Positions 27,479 to 37,587 of a stretch of DNA of 64,000 bases are shown here, one piece after another. Position 1 is the stretch's first letter. Each line of letters begins with the position of its first letter. The translations under genes were made by a program, and so were the position numbers. The notes under the pieces were generated by a model. That model was not told the origin of the DNA and did not search any database. It saw only the letters and a program-made list of their open reading frames with translations. The stretch comes from a bacterium (GTDB lineage: Bacteria > Cyanobacteriota > Vampirovibrionia > Gastranaerophilales > Gastranaerophilaceae), in the NCBI GenBank assembly GCA_017542305.1, contig JAFXXK010000025.1:32415-96414 (forward strand), read 5' to 3'.

Positions 27479-29104
27479 TTATTCCTCTTTCACAATAACC
27501 GAATGTTCAGCTGTTTCATTCCTTTTCGGGTAATCACTTCTGAAATGAGCTCCTCTGGATTCTTTTCTGTTTATTGCCCCCTGTATAATCAATTCTGCAA
27601 CAGTTAACATATTTCTGTATTCGTATTCGCCAAGGTTTAGACATTTCCTGTTACGGTTAAACTCTTTTTTTAATTGCTCAATATCATTTTTGGCTTTGAT
27701 AAGTGATTTTTCGTTTCTGATAATTCCCGCATTGTTCCACATAATTTCTCTCAATCTGTTTTTTAAAGCGGTTATATCATATTCATCTGCTTTAACAGGA
27801 GCGGAATATTCGTTGATTATTTTATCCGTATTTTCATCCAAATCTTTTGTGATTGTTAAATCGCTGTTTACAAGATTTCTTGCTGATTCGTAGGCACAGA
27901 CGACACATTCCAGAAGTGAATTCGTCGCTAATCTGTTTGCACCGTGCAGTCCTGTAGAAGCTGCTTCTCCTATAACATATAATCCGTTTATTGAAGTTTT
28001 GCCGTTGATTTCTGCTTTTACTCCGCCCATTGTATAGTGTGCAGCAGGTGCTACCGGTATTGGAGTTTTTGTAATATCAATTCCGATGGCTTTGCATTTT
28101 TTTGCAATAGTCGGGAATCGTTTCAGCAATTTGTCATGATTTATAACGGTCGTATCAAGAAAAACGTTATCCGTATTTAACCTTTTCATTTCTGCAAAAA
28201 TAGCTCTTGTAACAATATCTCTTGATGCAAGTTCACCCTTATTGCTGTATCTTTGCATAAATGTTTCATTATTTTTGTTGATAAGTTTTGCTCCTTCACC
28301 CCGAACGGCTTCCGAAATCAAAAATCGGTTTTTACTGTTCGGATTTTGGGCTAAAGCTGTCGGATGAAACTGGATAAATTCTATATCCTGAATTTCCGCA
28401 CCGGCTTCGTATGCGGCAGCAATTCCGTCGCCTGTTGCTCCGTACGGATTGGTGGTGTATTTGTAAATCTGTCCCGCTCCGCCTGTTGCAATTACAACGG
28501 CAGAAGAATATACAACCTCATGTTCATTTGTATCTTTGTTATAAATAATTACCCCCTGACATTTCTTATCAGAGTTTACAATTAAATCAACAACGGTTGA
28601 TTTTTCCATAACACAAATCTTTTTTATATCCTTGATTTTGTTTACCAAAACCTCTATCAAACCTCTGCCTGTAGAGTCTTCCCCGATATGCAGAACCCTT
28701 TTCAGGCTGTGAGCGCCCGCAAGAGCATAAGCAAAATTTCCGCTTTCATCCGAGTCAAATTTTATCCCGTTTTGTATTAAGTCAAAAAGAATATTTTCCG
28801 ATGACCCTGAGATGTATCTTGTAACGGCTTCGTCACTTAGTCCTGCTCCGGCTTTCAGAGTATCCGAAGTGTGCAGATCTACGGAATCTTGCGGGTTTAT
28901 TCTGATAACTCCCGCAATACCGCCCTGAGCATATCTTGAATTACTTTCCCCGAGAGGACATTTTGTAACCAGCAGAATTTTCTCAGCGGATTTTCTCATC
29001 TGAGCAAACTTCAGTGCCGCATATAATCCGGCAACACCGCTGCCGATTATTACTACGGAATATTCCGATTGTTTCATCTCACTCTTTTCCATGTCTAAGC
29101 TCAT
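27479..29104 (-). CDS. nadB: L-aspartate oxidase
   Basis: This flavoprotein oxidises L-aspartate to iminoaspartate, the first step of NAD synthesis. The FAD-binding VVIIGSGVAGLYAA is near residues 17-30. The active-site segments SRYAQGGIAG, IQFHPTAL, RGEGA and HYTMGGV are present, along with GEAASTGLHGANRLATNSL. The 541-residue length matches the family. The start is uncertain: ATG 29104, 29092 and 29077 are in frame. The nadA and nadC genes are not in the window. In anaerobes fumarate can serve as electron acceptor. Confidence 0.95.
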   Translation of the reverse strand: MSLDMEKSEMKQSEYSVVIIGSGVAGLYAALKFAQMRKSAEKILLVTKCPLGESNSRYAQGGIAGVIRINPQDSVDLHTSDTLKAGAGLSDEAVTRYISGSSENILFDLIQNGIKFDSDESGNFAYALAGAHSLKRVLHIGEDSTGRGLIEVLVNKIKDIKKICVMEKSTVVDLIVNSDKKCQGVIIYNKDTNEHEVVYSSAVVIATGGAGQIYKYTTNPYGATGDGIAAAYEAGAEIQDIEFIQFHPTALAQNPNSKNRFLISEAVRGEGAKLINKNNETFMQRYSNKGELASRDIVTRAIFAEMKRLNTDNVFLDTTVINHDKLLKRFPTIAKKCKAIGIDITKTPIPVAPAAHYTMGGVKAEINGKTSINGLYVIGEAASTGLHGANRLATNSLLECVVCAYESARNLVNSDLTITKDLDENTDKIINEYSAPVKADEYDITALKNRLREIMWNNAGIIRNEKSLIKAKNDIEQLKKEFNRNRKCLNLGEYEYRNMLTVAELIIQGAINRKESRGAHFRSDYPKRNETAEHSVIVKEE

Positions 29105-29143
29105 CTTAATATCTATTTTAAATCAAAAAATCTTATATGAAAT

Positions 29144-29413
29144 TTATTTTTTCAGGACGTATTTCCCGCCTTTCCATAAAGCAACAATACCTGCAATGCC
29201 GACTATAAGTTTCACAAGAATAGGTGTTTTTTTTCTGCTTTCAAAAGTTATGCGTTTTTGCCGTCTGTTAATATCTCCGTCCATTTCGCGAAAACTTTTT
29301 TCCATCTCGGAATCGGACAGCCCGCTATAGCGGTACAATTTATCAGGAGGAGTCAGCACCCCTACATTTGCCGCTGTATAATTTATTGGTACACGATTAG
29401 ACACACCATTCAT
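29144..29413 (-). CDS. Small protein with C-terminal membrane anchor
   Basis: From ATG 29413 the 89-residue protein has a polar N-terminal part (TPPDKLYRYSGLSDSEMEKSFREMDG), a basic stretch and one C-terminal helix (VKLIVGIAGIVALW) followed by KKGG-like basic residues. A TTG at 29431 is an alternative start. No SD is visible. It lies 39 nt upstream of nadB on the same strand. Family not recognised. Confidence 0.5.
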   Translation of the reverse strand: MNGVSNRVPINYTAANVGVLTPPDKLYRYSGLSDSEMEKSFREMDGDINRRQKRITFESRKKTPILVKLIVGIAGIVALWKGGKYVLKK

Positions 29414-29553
29414 ATATATATTAAAACCCAAAATCAGAAAAAATTGCGGGTTTTTTATATTTCGTAATAAATAGAAATATTTCAGGCAATTTTTTGGCGT
29501 AAAAATACTTTATAAATGTACAAGGGGATAAAACTTAGGGAAAGGAATATTTT

Positions 29554-30060
29554 ATGGTATCAAATATCGGGAATGTAAAATTTTCATTTGGCTCAACACC
29601 TGTAATACCTGCGTACAAACCTAAAGAACAGGTAATTATTATTCCGTTTAAGCCGATGAGTCAGGAAGAAGCTTATAATATTCAAAAGCAGCGCGAAATC
29701 GAAATGATGAAACAGGTTGACAGTTTAAAAAGACAGGCTCAACAGGCAGGGATTTCTTCAAGTGTAATAGAGGAAGAACTCAAAGATCATAAGGCTGGCG
29801 AAATTAAAGTTGATGTTAAGAACCATGCAATAATTATCGGTAATCCGAATGGTGACCGTGAAGAAACAACCTATGTAAAAGGTGAAGTCGTAAAAATTGT
29901 TCAGTATCACGGTAACAAAAAATTCGTGGAAGAATATGTTAACGGTAACAGAATTTATACTGAATATGAAAAAAATAAAAATGGTCAGTATATGAAAAAA
30001 TATTATGTAAAAACTCCGGATACGGATTATTATAATATTATTGAAGAACGCAGCTATTAA
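29554..30060 (+). CDS. Soluble protein of unknown function (168 aa)
   Basis: No signal peptide or membrane segment is seen. The middle is a charged helical stretch (about 40-85). The C-terminal half has YVKGEVVKIVQYHGNKKFVEEYVNGNRIYTEYEKN, resembling short beta repeats of the kind G-x-x-x-x-x-x-Y-x-N-G, like MORN-type or toxin_YwqK repeats. AAAGGAA precedes the ATG. Its function is unknown. Confidence 0.55.
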   Translation: MVSNIGNVKFSFGSTPVIPAYKPKEQVIIIPFKPMSQEEAYNIQKQREIEMMKQVDSLKRQAQQAGISSSVIEEELKDHKAGEIKVDVKNHAIIIGNPNGDREETTYVKGEVVKIVQYHGNKKFVEEYVNGNRIYTEYEKNKNGQYMKKYYVKTPDTDYYNIIEERSY

Positions 30061-30131
30061 TCCTTTGGTGTGAAAAGCTTCACATACCCTAATGTATTGC
30101 CGTCATTAAAAATTTTTATTATAATAACGGT

Positions 30132-31790
30132 ATGAAGAAGTTTGATATTTTCAACCAGTTTTGGGATGCGGTTATCGTTGTGAATAAGTCGGGAGATGTG
30201 GTTTATAAAAACTACACCTTTAAACGCTGGTTCAAAGATTTTGTTGATTTAAAAAAATTCTCTCACAATATCAATTTTGATATTTGCCCCCTGAATAGTG
30301 AAAATATCGAAAACTATTCTCCTATCTGGCATGCGCTCAATTCCAACGAGAACTTTTTCGCAAATGTTTCTTATCAGGACAGTAAAAATAAATTGTATTA
30401 TTATTATCTGACCGTTCAGAAAAAGGGCAGATATTCCATATTTTTCTTTACTGATGTAAGTGCATATAATAATTATTCTGCCGAGCAAAAACGTAATGAA
30501 AAACTTCTCAAAGAGTGCGAAGAATTAAAAGAAGAAAATGAAGATTTACAAAATATTAAACAAAAAGCACAATCACAAGCTATCCGAATTGCCCTCATAA
30601 ACAAAGTTTCCAACTCAATAAGAGAGTCGATGGATATATCAAAAATTTTGCAGTCTGCATTGTTTGAACTTGCTTCAATGTTCGGTGCGTTTAAATCGTA
30701 TTATGCTTCAAATCATCAGGGAAAATTTAAAGTCGAAGAAATTTACGGTGAAAAACATCTGCATAAAGGCGACGTGATATCCTTTGACAGTGAAACTTTC
30801 AACACTATTGATTCGAAAAAAATATCAGTCGTAAGGTGCCTGAAAGAATATGTTGATGCCGAACCGTTTAAGCAGTCGGTTACAAGAATAATTGTTCCGG
30901 TATTTCATCTCCAAAACCTTGTAGGGGTCATAGTTTTGCTTAGTTATCAGAAACGCGAAACGGGCGAAGAACTCGAAATTTTGGAAGCAATATCTTTTCA
31001 GCTCGGCAACGCAATTATAAGAGCGGAACTTTATCAGAAAAATATTGATACCGTAAAAGAGCTGAAAGCAGCATTAAAAGAGCTAAAAGAAACACAACTG
31101 CAATTGGTAAACTCTGAAAAAATGGCTTCACTCGGTCAGCTTGTTGCAGGTGTCGCTCACGAAATTAATACCCCTATCGCATCCATAAAATCAAATAACG
31201 GGCTGATTGCAAAATTAATCCCGCAAATTCAGGATGCCGAGCTTGCAGGGCTGATGCGGGAAATCAACCAGATTGATAAAGAAGCTGTTCAGAGAATTTC
31301 AAATATTGTTGTTTCCCTGAAAAAATATGTTCGTCTTGATGAGGCTGAAATTCAGGAAGCAGATATTAATAAAGAACTTGATTTGACGCTGGATTTAATC
31401 CGTCACGAAACAAAAAACAGAATAGAAATCGTAAAAAATTACGGCGAACTTCCGCTGATAAAATGTTATCCGAATCTTTTGAATCAGGTTTTTACAAATA
31501 TTTTAATAAATGCGTGTCAGGCAATTGATGGAAACGGCACAATAACGATAACAACATCATATAAGGCGGAAACTTTGACTATATCTATAAAAGATACCGG
31601 CAAAGGAATTAAAGAAGAAAATTTAGAAAACATTTTTACGGCAGGATTTACAACGAAAGGTGTCGGAGTCGGAACGGGTTACGGTTTAGCAATTTGTAAA
31701 GAGAATATTGAAAAGCACAACGGCAAAATTACCGTAAACAGTGAGTTAGGAGTGGGCAGCGAATTTATTATTACTATCTATAGTAAGTAG
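30132..31790 (+). CDS. Cytosolic sensor histidine kinase (PAS-like, GAF, HisKA, HATPase)
   Basis: There is no transmembrane segment. Residues 1-115 look like a PAS-type sensor (DAVIVVNKSGDVVYKN), followed by a coiled coil (116-150), a GAF-like domain (150-300), a second coil, and HisKA with the phospho-acceptor His343 in GVAHEINTPI. HATPase motifs NILINACQA, DTGKGI and GYGLAI follow. No response regulator gene is adjacent, so it is an orphan kinase. TATAAT (30120-30125) ends 6 nt before the ATG and no SD is present, which predicts a leaderless mRNA. Confidence 0.92.
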   Translation: MKKFDIFNQFWDAVIVVNKSGDVVYKNYTFKRWFKDFVDLKKFSHNINFDICPLNSENIENYSPIWHALNSNENFFANVSYQDSKNKLYYYYLTVQKKGRYSIFFFTDVSAYNNYSAEQKRNEKLLKECEELKEENEDLQNIKQKAQSQAIRIALINKVSNSIRESMDISKILQSALFELASMFGAFKSYYASNHQGKFKVEEIYGEKHLHKGDVISFDSETFNTIDSKKISVVRCLKEYVDAEPFKQSVTRIIVPVFHLQNLVGVIVLLSYQKRETGEELEILEAISFQLGNAIIRAELYQKNIDTVKELKAALKELKETQLQLVNSEKMASLGQLVAGVAHEINTPIASIKSNNGLIAKLIPQIQDAELAGLMREINQIDKEAVQRISNIVVSLKKYVRLDEAEIQEADINKELDLTLDLIRHETKNRIEIVKNYGELPLIKCYPNLLNQVFTNILINACQAIDGNGTITITTSYKAETLTISIKDTGKGIKEENLENIFTAGFTTKGVGVGTGYGLAICKENIEKHNGKITVNSELGVGSEFIITIYSK

Positions 31791-32143
31791 TATATGTTAA
31801 CTTTTATTACAAAAATTGTTACCCTATAATTGAATTAAACATTATATTAAAAAAACAATCATAGAAATTGTTCAAATTATACAAATTACCCATGTAATAA
31901 TCTAAAACATGTGTTAATATGAGAATATAGATATTAAGTGTTCAAAATACCCTTTAAAAATGGATGCAGAACCCCACCAGAATACAGACCGTTAAAGGGA
32001 AAGCACAAAATATATAAACAAAAGGTTAGACCAGTTTTGTAACAATAGATTAAGAAAGATAGATAAAAAAAGGCAATTATTTTCACAAAAAAATCTTTAT
32101 ACAGATGTAGGTGTGGAAATAGTAATGTGTCGGAGGAAAGTAA
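31791..32143 (+). promoter_or_regulatory. Long structured leader before the HEAT-repeat gene
   Basis: No gene is seen in these 353 nt. A TATAAT occurs at 31825-31830. Two stem-loops can form: CCCTTTAA (31950-31957) with TTAAAGGG (31992-31999), and ACAAAAGGT with ACC...TTTTGT (about 32020-32042). This suggests a 5' leader of up to about 300 nt, possibly regulatory. No known riboswitch class is recognised. Confidence 0.4.
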
Positions 32144-33001
32144 ATGACAATTAGTGTGAACAGTAAGAAAAAACAAGTAAAAAAATCTTTTGAAGAATTA
32201 CTGACAGATCTTAAGACAAGCAACTCAGAAAAAGTTCGCTATAATGCAGCGCGTGTATTAGGCGAGATGGGTGACTCAAAAGCGGTTGAACCGTTAATTG
32301 ATGTATTAAAAAATGATAAAAACGGATCTGTTCGTTTATATGCAGCTCGTGCTTTAGGTGAGCTTGGTGATTGCAAAGCAACCACTCACTTAATCGAATC
32401 TTTAAGAGAAGACAGAAATGTTGACGTTAGAGTTCGTGCAGCTCGTGCTTTAGGTCGTTTAGGCGGTGCGATTGTTGTTGAACCGCTTGTTGAAGCTTTG
32501 AACGATGAAAATCCTCAGGTTTGTATTACGGCAACAGATGCCCTTATCGAAATCGGTGATGTTGCTACCGATGCTTTAATCGAATCATTAGACCATGAAA
32601 AAGTTAATGTAAGATGTGATGCAACTCGTGCATTGGGTGAAATCGGCAACAAAAAAGCTGTTGATAAGGTAATCAATATGTTGTACGACGAATGGGTAAA
32701 CGTAAGAATTTATGCGGTTACTTCATTAGGTAAATTAAATGATGTAAAAGCAGTACCTGCATTAATTGATGTTATGAAAAATCGTGAAGAAAACGAATTA
32801 GTAAGAGCAGGTGCGGCAGCAGCTTTAGGTGTTCTCAGAGATCAAAGAGCATTGCTTCCGTTAAGAGAATTGATTATGGAAGCTGAAGAACTCGGTGAAT
32901 TAGAAGATACAGCATTAAAATCTTTCAAAAAGATTATGGCTGCAAATTGGCAATCAATTCCGGGTGCTACTGCTCAAAGAAAACCTGTAGCAACATTCTA
33001 G
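32144..33001 (+). CDS. HEAT-repeat (PBS-lyase type) protein
   Basis: About seven repeats of 31 residues cover residues 15-260, each with the pattern V-R-x-x-A-A-x-A-L-G-x-x-G-D-x-x-A-x-x-x-L-x-x-x-L. This is the PBS-lyase HEAT-like family, first known in phycobilisome lyases but also common as protein-binding scaffolds. Nothing here indicates phycobilin chemistry. SD GGAGGAAAG precedes the ATG. It has its own terminator. Codon use is regular, as in well-expressed genes. Confidence 0.9.
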   Translation: MTISVNSKKKQVKKSFEELLTDLKTSNSEKVRYNAARVLGEMGDSKAVEPLIDVLKNDKNGSVRLYAARALGELGDCKATTHLIESLREDRNVDVRVRAARALGRLGGAIVVEPLVEALNDENPQVCITATDALIEIGDVATDALIESLDHEKVNVRCDATRALGEIGNKKAVDKVINMLYDEWVNVRIYAVTSLGKLNDVKAVPALIDVMKNREENELVRAGAAAALGVLRDQRALLPLRELIMEAEELGELEDTALKSFKKIMAANWQSIPGATAQRKPVATF

Positions 33002-33040
33002 TTTTAGTGACACAGTTTCACATACTACAAATTTATTTAA

Positions 33041-33073
33041 AAAAAGGAACCGCCTGTATAGGCGGTTTTTTTG
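33041..33073 (+). terminator. Intrinsic terminator of the HEAT-repeat gene
   Basis: The stem AACCGCCT/AGGCGGTT (33048-33055 with 33060-33067) is followed by a run of T. Confidence 0.9.
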
Positions 33074-33101
33074 TTGCAAAATGTATGTCACATGATATAA
33101 T
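33074..33101 (+). promoter_or_regulatory. Probable promoter of RTX protein 1
   Basis: TTGCAA (33074-33079) and TATAAT (33096-33101) are 16 nt apart. Transcription would start near 33108 and give a leader of about 235 nt that includes the 11-G tract and two small hairpins. Confidence 0.55.
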
Positions 33102-33197
33102 TACAATGTATTTAATAATAAGTATTGGCAAACATATACTATGTACAAAATTCTGCAAAATTTATATGTTAATATACTTGAAACCCTTGTGTCTGTA

Positions 33198-33208
33198 GGG
33201 GGGGGGGG
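33198..33208 (+). repeat. Homopolymer tract of 11 G in the RTX 1 leader
   Basis: Eleven consecutive G follow TA and precede TAAGACT. Such a run is extremely unlikely by chance at this base composition. It lies 134 nt before the RTX 1 start and may vary in length. Confidence 0.9.
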
Positions 33209-33342
33209 TAAGACTCAAAGTCTTATTTCCCAACAGTTTGCTTATTTGATTATGTAAGTCGATATTAATATATCGGCTCATTTTGCTGTGCAAAAATATT
33301 TTGAATGAAATGTAAAAAATAAAATGAAAAGGAGAAAAATCT

Positions 33343-36300
33343 ATGGCAACAAAATTCACACCGAAGAAAAACAAAGTAACGGGAACAAAAAAGAAAGATA
33401 CGATAAAGTGGCAAAATAAAAAACCGTGGAAAGTTAATCTGACAGTTGATGCCGCAGCGGCTAACGATACCATAGATTTTACAAAGAGTTCAAAGAATAA
33501 CACATTTATCGGCGGTAAAGGCAACGATACAATAAAAGTCGGTTCCGGAAAAGATACCGTAGTAATAAACAAGGGTGACGGAAACGATACAATATATCAT
33601 AAGGGTAAAAAGACAACAATAAAATTTAACAAGCCAAATGCAAAAGATAAATTTACGGCATTTGAAAAGAAGGGAAATGATTTAATAGCGACTTATACCC
33701 ATGTAAAAGCAAAGAAAGAAAAGAAAGCCATAACGGAAAAATTAACTTTAAAAAATTATTATAAAACAAACGGAGCAATAGCAAACGATACTCTTTATAT
33801 AACCAATAAAAAGACAGCGAAACTTTCATCATTAATAAAGAATTTAAAAATCTCTGCAGTAAAAGGAGTATTCAGCGGTACAAGCAAGGCTGATACTATA
33901 ACAGGAACAAACAGTAATGACACAATCTATGGTAATGCAGGAAATGATAAAATAACTGCAGGAAACGGCAATGATTTAATAGATGGCGGAGCAGGTAATG
34001 ATACGATATTTGGAACTTCCGGTAATAACATTCTTAAAGGCGGTGCCGGTGATGACAGTATAGTTGGCGGCAGCGGTAATGATTCGATATATGCAGGTGC
34101 GGGGACTGATATAATTAATGCAGGCTTAGGTTCTAATACCATATATTTCACAAAATCAGACGGCACAAATGTAATACAGAGTGGCGGCGGTAATGATAAG
34201 TTAATATTTACAAATGCTGAGGCTATGAGTGAAATAACAGCGGCTTGGGATGAAACAAATGAAAATGATTTAATTATAAACTCAGGTGATACAAGTATAA
34301 CTCTTGTTGATTATAAATCGGGTACACATTCCGCTAAGGCAATTTCTTACGGAAATGGCAGCGTATCAAAAGATATAAAGAAAATTGCTCCGAAAATTAT
34401 TATAAATAATTCTGATGAGGATGTTGATATTGAGGGCACAGATTTAGAAGATTCAATCACATACAACGGTACAAATGCAAGAATATTTGCAAAAGATGGT
34501 GATGATGTAATAAACTCTTTTGGTACGGATACTATATATGGCGGTGAAGGGGATGATATAATTAATTTTACTGCGCAAGTAATTCCGGGGGTATTTAACA
34601 AAGAAGTTTATATTGCCCCGAATGAGGGTAATGATTCTATACAAGGGGTTGCAAGTACTTTACAGACAAATTTGAATTTTGATTCAAGTGCAACATTCTG
34701 GGCAGATAAAAATGAAGAAGGTGACTTGCTCCTTAAAACTTTGGCATATAAAGATGGTCAGTATTATGAACAGGAAACATCAATCAGTAACTACTATAAT
34801 TCTAATGGCACATTAAATACTTATGTTTCAGGTAAATTGAAAGTAAATGGGGATATACTTGATGTTTCTACATTAAAAAATCCGTATTATATGACTGAAG
34901 CTGATGAAAATACTCATACATCAACCGAAACGGAATTTATATACGGTACATCCGGTAATGATACCATAACTGCTTCAGACGGAAACGATACAATATATGG
35001 TAACGGCGGTAATGATGTCATTGAAGCAAGTATAGGTCATGATGTTCTTTATTTGGGGTCAGGTAATACCACAGTTAAAGCTGATATGTCTATGATGGTT
35101 GACGGAGCTCCGGAAACGTACGGATATGTGGAAAACTTTAAGAAAACAATATATATGCAAGATGATTCTGTTCTTACAATCGATTTAGCTGAGGATCTTT
35201 TTGAAAATTACTGTGGAGTTTTCTGTCGTGGTTCAGGAATAGATAATGATTTATATATATCCTTAGATGGTGGCACAAGTTGGTGTTTCAGAATTAAAGA
35301 TTATTTTGATGAAAACAATAATCCAAAAACAAACAGTGTATATTTAAAAATTTGGGAATATCCTGATTCTTATGCAACAGAAAGGGTTCAGCAAACATAT
35401 ACTGTTCCCGAGTGGGCAGATGGCTCATATTGGGGAAGACAATTTGAGGTACAACCTTTTGGGCCATACGAAGGTCCAATATATGGAACAAATATGGCTT
35501 CCGAATGGTTAATGTATTCAGGTGGTATGGGTGACGATACTATATATGGCGGTAATGGCAATTCGGAAGAAATTTATATCAATGGTGGTAATGATGAAAT
35601 CCATTTATATGAAGGAACAAAAAACATTTACTTTTCAGGTAATCAATCTAACAGTGAAATTTATTTGGGTTCAAATGAGAATACAAAGACAACTTTTAGG
35701 TTTTCAAACATTTCCGGTATCTCATTTAATATTGACGGAAACGGTGATTTAAATGCTTCATTTACCAAATATAATTCTGAAACAGATACTACATATAATT
35801 CCACTGCTACTGTTAAAAATTGGAATACAAAAACATCTAAGGCATATGTAAATATAACGGGTAATGATAATGATAATTCTCTTACCGCTTTTGATGGGGC
35901 AGAAACAACTATTAGCGGAGAAAAAGGTAACGATACTCTAATAGGCGGAACGGGTAATGATACTTTCTATTTCGATTTCAGTAACGGTTATGGAACTGAT
36001 ATTATAAGAAATGCTACATCTGCAGATAATATAACATTTAGTTCTACGCACACATTGTGGCCTATTACATATAGTAATTTTAAATATTACAGAAATAATG
36101 AGAATAATCTTGTTATCGAAACAGTTAACAGTACAAGCAGTGACATATCACCCCTAAATCAAGATTATTTAATTATTGAAGATTATTTTACAGCCAGTGA
36201 TAAGGTTGATAGAGTTATCGGAGACCAATTTGGAAATATAACTGAACATTCTCTTGCAAGTGTTGATTATACGGGTATTGGTAAATATGAAGAAGCAAAC

Positions 36301-37458
36301 GGAGCTTCTATATCAGGGACAAATACAAATGATGTTCTTATAGGTAAAAGCGGAGAAAATACTATAACAGGTGGACAGGGTGCTGATGAGTTATATTCAA
36401 AAGGCGGTACAAATACTTTTGAATTTAACGCTGGTGACGGCTCTGATATTCTGTATCAAACAGGTGGTTCAGCAATATTAAAATTTAACAATGCCACAAT
36501 TACAGAATTAACCAACCCTCTAAAATATGATAGAGATAAGGATGATCTGATACTTAATTATGATAATTCGTACAATTTAAGAGTAGTTGGCTATTATGGA
36601 GAAAATAATGTTGTAACACAAATAATAGATTCAACAGGTACAACATACAATATGTCTGATTATATTAAGAATATAGTTTCACAGACAAGTTATATTAGTA
36701 AAAAAGGAAGAGCATATCATGGAACAGACGGCGAAGATATAATTAGAGCATCAGAAAACAAGCCAATATACGGTAATGGGGGTAGTGATATAATATATGG
36801 TTCAAATAGCGGTAATTATATATGCAGTTACGGTGTAGATAATAATAAAAATCCGCTTATAGATACAACCCCGGGTGTTGTTGATGAAATCCATGCCGGT
36901 AATGGTAATGATACAATATATGCTTGGTCTGAAACAAACATTGTAGAAGGTGGAGAAGGTAATGACTTGATATTTGTAAATACAAGCCAAACAAGTATTA
37001 TATCAGATTCTTCAGGGAATGATACCATAAGTATTAACCCTGTTAATGAGCCGTCTGATGAAGCAAATTATCAAAATCTGCATTTTGTATTTAATGTTGA
37101 TTCATCCGGTAAAGTTGATACAAACGGATTAAGAATATTGACAACAGATGATTTTAATTTGTGGAAAGCAAATGTAAATGACACAAATATTAAAGATATC
37201 AGTATAGTTGCGGATGCTGACGGTAACGGTTGGGATTGTATAGAAACAATCATAGATTATAATAATTATGCATTGAATATTAATACAATCAAAGCTGTTA
37301 AATCGGATATTGTACAGTGGTTACAATCAGATTATTGCGTAGGCAAGGAATACGGCAGTGTATCTGATGTTCTTACAAAAAATGATGCTACTGATGTTGG
37401 AACATTAATAGGTAAGTTCAATACCGTTAATGATGCTGCAAATTGGCAGTTAACATAA
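33343..37458 (+). CDS. Large RTX-like calcium-binding repeat protein 1 (1371 aa)
   Basis: Nonapeptide repeats G-G-x-G-x-D-x-(I/L)-x, for example GGAGNDTIFG and GGAGDDSIVG, recur in clusters near residues 45-75, 185-270, 385-405, 535-560 and several later places. They are the calcium-binding beta-roll units of RTX proteins, which are usually exported by type I secretion. There is no signal peptide. The first 45 residues and the last 55 are shared with the second RTX protein at 45963. AAAGGAG precedes the start. Between repeats lie beta-rich segments that each contain D-L-I-I/L-x-x and an NYYxxNG motif. No T1SS gene is in the window, and the role is unknown. Confidence 0.85.
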   Translation: MATKFTPKKNKVTGTKKKDTIKWQNKKPWKVNLTVDAAAANDTIDFTKSSKNNTFIGGKGNDTIKVGSGKDTVVINKGDGNDTIYHKGKKTTIKFNKPNAKDKFTAFEKKGNDLIATYTHVKAKKEKKAITEKLTLKNYYKTNGAIANDTLYITNKKTAKLSSLIKNLKISAVKGVFSGTSKADTITGTNSNDTIYGNAGNDKITAGNGNDLIDGGAGNDTIFGTSGNNILKGGAGDDSIVGGSGNDSIYAGAGTDIINAGLGSNTIYFTKSDGTNVIQSGGGNDKLIFTNAEAMSEITAAWDETNENDLIINSGDTSITLVDYKSGTHSAKAISYGNGSVSKDIKKIAPKIIINNSDEDVDIEGTDLEDSITYNGTNARIFAKDGDDVINSFGTDTIYGGEGDDIINFTAQVIPGVFNKEVYIAPNEGNDSIQGVASTLQTNLNFDSSATFWADKNEEGDLLLKTLAYKDGQYYEQETSISNYYNSNGTLNTYVSGKLKVNGDILDVSTLKNPYYMTEADENTHTSTETEFIYGTSGNDTITASDGNDTIYGNGGNDVIEASIGHDVLYLGSGNTTVKADMSMMVDGAPETYGYVENFKKTIYMQDDSVLTIDLAEDLFENYCGVFCRGSGIDNDLYISLDGGTSWCFRIKDYFDENNNPKTNSVYLKIWEYPDSYATERVQQTYTVPEWADGSYWGRQFEVQPFGPYEGPIYGTNMASEWLMYSGGMGDDTIYGGNGNSEEIYINGGNDEIHLYEGTKNIYFSGNQSNSEIYLGSNENTKTTFRFSNISGISFNIDGNGDLNASFTKYNSETDTTYNSTATVKNWNTKTSKAYVNITGNDNDNSLTAFDGAETTISGEKGNDTLIGGTGNDTFYFDFSNGYGTDIIRNATSADNITFSSTHTLWPITYSNFKYYRNNENNLVIETVNSTSSDISPLNQDYLIIEDYFTASDKVDRVIGDQFGNITEHSLASVDYTGIGKYEEANGASISGTNTNDVLIGKSGENTITGGQGADELYSKGGTNTFEFNAGDGSDILYQTGGSAILKFNNATITELTNPLKYDRDKDDLILNYDNSYNLRVVGYYGENNVVTQIIDSTGTTYNMSDYIKNIVSQTSYISKKGRAYHGTDGEDIIRASENKPIYGNGGSDIIYGSNSGNYICSYGVDNNKNPLIDTTPGVVDEIHAGNGNDTIYAWSETNIVEGGEGNDLIFVNTSQTSIISDSSGNDTISINPVNEPSDEANYQNLHFVFNVDSSGKVDTNGLRILTTDDFNLWKANVNDTNIKDISIVADADGNGWDCIETIIDYNNYALNINTIKAVKSDIVQWLQSDYCVGKEYGSVSDVLTKNDATDVGTLIGKFNTVNDAANWQLT

Positions 37459-37493
37459 TAAGTATATAATAAAATATATTGAAAATATAAAGG

Positions 37494-37530
37494 ATGTTGA
37501 GTTGTATATTATACAACTCAACATTTTTGC
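37494..37530 (+). terminator. Intrinsic terminator of RTX protein 1
   Basis: A nearly perfect 15-bp stem (37494-37508 with 37510-37524) is followed by TTTTTG. Confidence 0.88.
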
Positions 37531-37587
37531 TATTATATCGACTTATATTTTTGTTTATGTTATTATTTGATTAAGGGAGAGTGAAAT

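Noticed and set aside
29401..29460. AAAACCC...GGGTTTT inverted repeat that looks like a terminator
   Set aside because: The loop is long, the stem only 7 bp, and no plus-strand gene ends there; I did not annotate it.
33927..34166. Minus-strand Pro/Ser-rich frame inside RTX protein 1
   Set aside because: It is the antisense of the RTX glycine/aspartate repeats, with no initiation signals.
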